Below, one piece after another: positions 6,134 to 8,809 of a stretch of DNA of 8,809 nucleotides (position 1 is the stretch's first letter; each line of letters opens with the position of its first letter). The stretch lies in assembly GCA_003646355.1 (NCBI GenBank), contig QNFO01000031.1, positions 1 through 8,809 on the forward strand. Direction: 5' to 3'. Both the position numbers and the translations under genes were made by a program. The stretch comes from Gammaproteobacteria bacterium. Its GTDB lineage: Bacteria; Pseudomonadota; Gammaproteobacteria; Pseudomonadales; Porticoccaceae. Below the pieces are notes generated by a model. That model did no database searches. It saw only the letters and a list, made by a program, of their open reading frames with translations, and was not told the DNA's origin.

Positions 6134-7360
6134 GTGAGAATCGCAATTGTATTGTTAATCCTGGCGGCCTTTGGCGGTAGCTTTGTGTACTGGCTGGTCG
6201 GGCAATATCCGGGTTTTGTACTGGTTTCAGTCGGTTCCAAAGCCATTCAATTTACCCTGTGGACGGGCGTTGTCGCAGTGCTGGCACTGTGGGTGTTGTT
6301 TCGTGTGTTGGTGAGTTTAGTGCGGGCTTTGGTGATGCCGGGCATGCATTTGACGAGAAACTGGAAGGCGAAAAAACAACAGAAAAATAGTCGTTTAACG
6401 TATCGGGGTCTACTTGATTTAGCGGAGGGTCGCTGGGCATCGGCCTGCAAGCAACTAGCAAAGTCAGCGGCTGATTCCGAACTCTCTCTTATTAATTACC
6501 TGGGTGCGGCCAGTGCGGCGGCAGAACTGGGTAATGAGCAGGAGGCTGATCGCCTTTTGAGCTTGGCCGAAAAGGCAGATCCGCGCAATGAAATGGCAGT
6601 GGCGCTGACTCGGGTGCGTCTGCTGGTTAGCGATGGTAACTATGCTGAGGCACTGCCAATTTTACAGAGCTTACACGGACGTCATCCCAAGCATCCTTAC
6701 ATACTGAGTTTGCTTGAAAGAACCTACAGGAATTTGCAGCAGTGGGATCAGCTGGAAAAACTACTGGCTGACTTGCGCGCTAATAAGGCAATGGATGCGG
6801 AAGGGCTGCACCAGCTCGAGATTTCGATTCGTGGGGCACAATTGCGCAAACTCAGCGATAAGCTCGACCCCGATATGGCCAAAAATAAGCAGGCGCTGGC
6901 TGACCTCTGGGGGCGAACGGCAAAAAATGTACGCACTGCACCCGCTGTTATTGCTAATCACGCCGAGCTTCTGGTGCAGCTCGGTGAAGCGCCGTTGGCA
7001 GAAAAAGAACTTCGCAAAGCTATTAAGAACACCTGGGATAAAAATTTGCTGGAGACCTATGGTCAACTCGGGGGCGATACGGCCCAGCGACTAAAAATTG
7101 CTGAGGGCTGGCTCAAGGAACAGCCGGACAATGCTGACCTGCTATTGAGCCTGGCGCGTCTGTGCAAGTGCAATGAGTTGTGGGGCAAGGCTAGAGATTA
7201 TTTAGAAGCAGCCCTAAAACTTGAAAGTCGATCTGAAATCTATGCCGAGCTGGCCGAGGTGATGGGGCATCTTGGTGAGCATGACAAAAGTCTGCAGCTC
7301 TACCGACAGGGCTTGCTCGAGGTGACCAATAATGAAACTCAGGCCATAGTGCTGGCTTAA
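6134..7360 (+). CDS. hemY: HemY family membrane-anchored TPR protein
   Basis: Proteobacterial HemY of the HemY_N family, unrelated to the Bacillus protoporphyrinogen oxidase of the same name. From GTG 6134 it has 408 residues and begins MRIAIVLLILAAFGG, the usual HemY start. Two membrane helices lie at about 3-22 and 41-62, with a short basic segment after the second (76-91, NWKAKKQQKNSR). The rest is cytoplasmic alpha-helical TPR repeats, for example residues 93-150 with NYLGAASAAAELG at 121-133, and 152-215 containing ALPILQSLHGRHPKHP and YRNLQQWDQLEKLL. The start overlaps neither gene: hemX ends at 6128, five bases before. It closes the cluster just before a strong terminator. The role is unknown but the gene follows hemCDX in many gammaproteobacteria; TPR repeats suggest it holds pathway enzymes together at the membrane (inference). 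Confidence 0.93.
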   Translation: MRIAIVLLILAAFGGSFVYWLVGQYPGFVLVSVGSKAIQFTLWTGVVAVLALWVLFRVLVSLVRALVMPGMHLTRNWKAKKQQKNSRLTYRGLLDLAEGRWASACKQLAKSAADSELSLINYLGAASAAAELGNEQEADRLLSLAEKADPRNEMAVALTRVRLLVSDGNYAEALPILQSLHGRHPKHPYILSLLERTYRNLQQWDQLEKLLADLRANKAMDAEGLHQLEISIRGAQLRKLSDKLDPDMAKNKQALADLWGRTAKNVRTAPAVIANHAELLVQLGEAPLAEKELRKAIKNTWDKNLLETYGQLGGDTAQRLKIAEGWLKEQPDNADLLLSLARLCKCNELWGKARDYLEAALKLESRSEIYAELAEVMGHLGEHDKSLQLYRQGLLEVTNNETQAIVLA

Positions 7361-7370
7361 TCAAGTTGGC

Positions 7371-7410
7371 AGGCATAAAAAAAGCACCGTGAGGTGCTTT
7401 TTTTATGCCT
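7371..7410. terminator. Bidirectional intrinsic terminator between hemY and pckA
   Basis: An 18-bp perfect stem (7371-7388 with 7393-7410) encloses a GTGA loop. The core AGCACC/GGTGCT is flanked by seven A's on the left and seven T's on the right, so either strand presents a GC stem followed by a U-run. It serves the hem cluster reading right and pckA reading left, 10 bases after the hemY stop and 46 bases beyond the pckA stop. Confidence 0.95.
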
Positions 7411-7456
7411 TGAGATTACTCGCTATGACTGAGCAATAAGGTCGTTAGAACAGAGT

Positions 7457-8809
7457 CTATAAGCTTGGCCCAGCTTCATTGATGTCGTCAGCGACATCGA
7501 AGGTCTTAAAGTTTTCAACGAACAGACCGGCGAGTTTTGCGGCTTGTTTATCGTAAGCAGCTTTGTCTTCCCAGGCTTCCCGTGGGTTGAGGTAGCTTTG
7601 ATCAACGCCGGGTACAGTAACGGGGAACTGGAGATTTAAGAGTGGCAGCTGAGCTGTCTCGACGGTATCCAGGTCGCCATTTTGAATGGCGGTAACAATG
7701 GCGCGTGTTACGGGGATGGGGAAGCGAGCACCAGAGCCGCTGGAGCCACCTGCACCGCCCGTCCAGCCGGTGTTAACCAGATAGACTTTACTGTCAAAAT
7801 CCTCGATGCGCTTCATCAGCAACTCGGCGTAAACACCGGCGGGTCGTGGCATAAAGGGTGCGCCGAAACAGGCTGAGAACGTGGGGTTAATACCTGTCTC
7901 GCCACCGAGTTCGGTAGAGCCAACGCGCGCGGTGTAACCACTGAGAAAGTGGTAGGCCGCCGCTTCTTTCGACAAGATTGAAACGGGGGGCAAGACACCG
8001 GTAACGTCGCAGGTGAGGAACATAATATGCTTGGGTTCACCGGCACGGTTTTTCTCGGAGCGCATTTCAACGTGCTCGAGGGGGTAACTGCAGCGACCGT
8101 TTTCAGTCAGAGAAGTATCGCAGTAGTCGGGTTCGCGTTTTTCGTTGAGTACGACGTTTTCGACGATGGCACCAAAGCGAATGGCATCCCAGATAACGGG
8201 CTCATTCTTCTGGCTCAGGTCGATGGTCTTGGCGTAGCAGCCGCCTTCGAGATTAAATACTGCGCCTTTGCTCCAGCCGTGCTCATCATCGCCAATCAGG
8301 TAGCGCAATGGGTCGGCTGAAAGGGTCGTTTTACCCGTGCCGGAAAGGCCGAAGAACAAGGCCACATCACCGTCTTCACCAACGTTTGCCGCGCAATGCA
8401 TGGGCATAACATCTTTCTCAGGCAGCAGAAAGTTTTGTACGGAGAACATGCTCTTCTTCATTTCACCGGCGTACTTCATGCCGGCAAGTAATACTTTGCG
8501 CTGTGCGAAGTTGATGATAACCACGCCGCTGCTGGTGGTGCCGTCACGCTCGGGCTCGCAAACGAAGTTGGCAGCGTGGAGAATCTGCCAGCCCTCTTTG
8601 CTTGCGGGGTTGTACTGCTCAGTGCGGATGAACATGTTTCGGGCGAACAGGTTGTGCCAGGCCGTCTCGGTGGTGACCTTGGCGGGGATGTAGTGCTCTC
8701 TGTCCTGGCCGATGTGCAAGTAGGAAACGAAGCGGTCGACGCCAGCAATATAAGATTCTACGCGATCCCACAGAGCGTCAAACTTATCCTGTGGAAAGGG
8801 GCGATTAAC
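7457..8809 (-). CDS. pckA: ATP-dependent phosphoenolpyruvate carboxykinase (N-terminus cut by window edge)
   Basis: Converts oxaloacetate and ATP to phosphoenolpyruvate, CO2 and ADP, the entry step of gluconeogenesis, in the cytosol. The frame is open from the right edge for 450 codons to TAG at 7459-7457. By comparison with E. coli PckA (540) roughly the first 90 residues, including the substrate-binding GRSPKDK loop, lie outside. Numbering from the edge: Lys119 in EMKKSMFS, His138 in MHCAANVG (metal ligand), P-loop GLSGTGKT 154-161, metal-binding Asp175 in GDDEHGW, Glu203, Arg239 in GRCSYP, and the adenine-contact region Arg362/Phe363/Thr368. All equivalents of the E. coli active-site residues I could align are present; Phe363 replaces Ile450. 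Before Arg362 is a Gly/Ser-rich stretch about seven residues longer than in E. coli. The C-terminus NEAGPSL is complete. It converges on hemY across a shared terminator. Confidence 0.97.
   Translation of the reverse strand, partial: VNRPFPQDKFDALWDRVESYIAGVDRFVSYLHIGQDREHYIPAKVTTETAWHNLFARNMFIRTEQYNPASKEGWQILHAANFVCEPERDGTTSSGVVIINFAQRKVLLAGMKYAGEMKKSMFSVQNFLLPEKDVMPMHCAANVGEDGDVALFFGLSGTGKTTLSADPLRYLIGDDEHGWSKGAVFNLEGGCYAKTIDLSQKNEPVIWDAIRFGAIVENVVLNEKREPDYCDTSLTENGRCSYPLEHVEMRSEKNRAGEPKHIMFLTCDVTGVLPPVSILSKEAAAYHFLSGYTARVGSTELGGETGINPTFSACFGAPFMPRPAGVYAELLMKRIEDFDSKVYLVNTGWTGGAGGSSGSGARFPIPVTRAIVTAIQNGDLDTVETAQLPLLNLQFPVTVPGVDQSYLNPREAWEDKAAYDKQAAKLAGLFVENFKTFDVADDINEAGPSL

Noticed and set aside
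6714..7094. 126-codon plus-strand frame inside hemY
   Set aside because: Out of frame with a well-supported TPR protein, with a Trp/Cys-rich random-like peptide and no start signal.
8337..8693. Open frame of 118 codons on the plus strand opposite pckA
   Set aside because: It lies wholly antisense to a clearly conserved PckA frame, has no recognisable domain and no convincing ribosome site; it reflects codon bias of pckA.

Overview
The window is an ordinary housekeeping stretch of a gammaproteobacterial chromosome. The gene order argH (divergent), algZ, algR, hemC, hemD, hemX, hemY matches what I recall from Pseudomonas aeruginosa and its relatives. Protein details, moderate GC content and a pckA gene where Pseudomonas carries other genes suggest a non-Pseudomonas member of the wider Pseudomonadales/Cellvibrionales group, possibly marine. 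That placement is inference. I see no mobile element, CRISPR array, tRNA or rRNA.

Layout. Bases 1-1019 (minus strand) hold argH, argininosuccinate lyase, cut by the left edge. A compact 111-bp divergent control region (1020-1130) separates it from algZ (1131-2186), a membrane sensor kinase of the LytS/His_kinase family. Ten bases later comes algR (2197-2934), its LytTR-type response regulator. A 218-bp intergenic stretch follows, with a polypyrimidine tract, an inverted repeat and likely promoter signals. Then comes a co-directional tetrapyrrole cluster: hemC (3153-4076), hemD (4078-4908), hemX (4980-6128) and hemY (6134-7360). It ends at a strong 18-bp stem that works as a terminator in both directions (7371-7410). 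Converging on it from the right is pckA (7457-8809, minus strand), ATP-dependent phosphoenolpyruvate carboxykinase, cut at its N-terminus by the right edge.

How the genes work together. AlgZ senses a membrane or cell-envelope signal and partners with AlgR. HemC polymerises porphobilinogen to hydroxymethylbilane and HemD closes it to uroporphyrinogen III. HemX and HemY are inner-membrane proteins of poorly defined role that travel with hemCD. ArgH (arginine synthesis) and PckA (gluconeogenesis) are metabolic neighbours with no evident functional link.

I did not find a new system. The least ordinary features are a roughly 23-residue insertion near the HemD N-terminus with odd codon use, tandem hexamers and a perfect hairpin; the packed argH/algZ divergent promoter with an octamer direct repeat; a GTTCCC inverted repeat beside an AlgR-box-like CCGTTC between algR and hemC; and a Gly/Ser-rich insertion in the PckA nucleotide-binding region.
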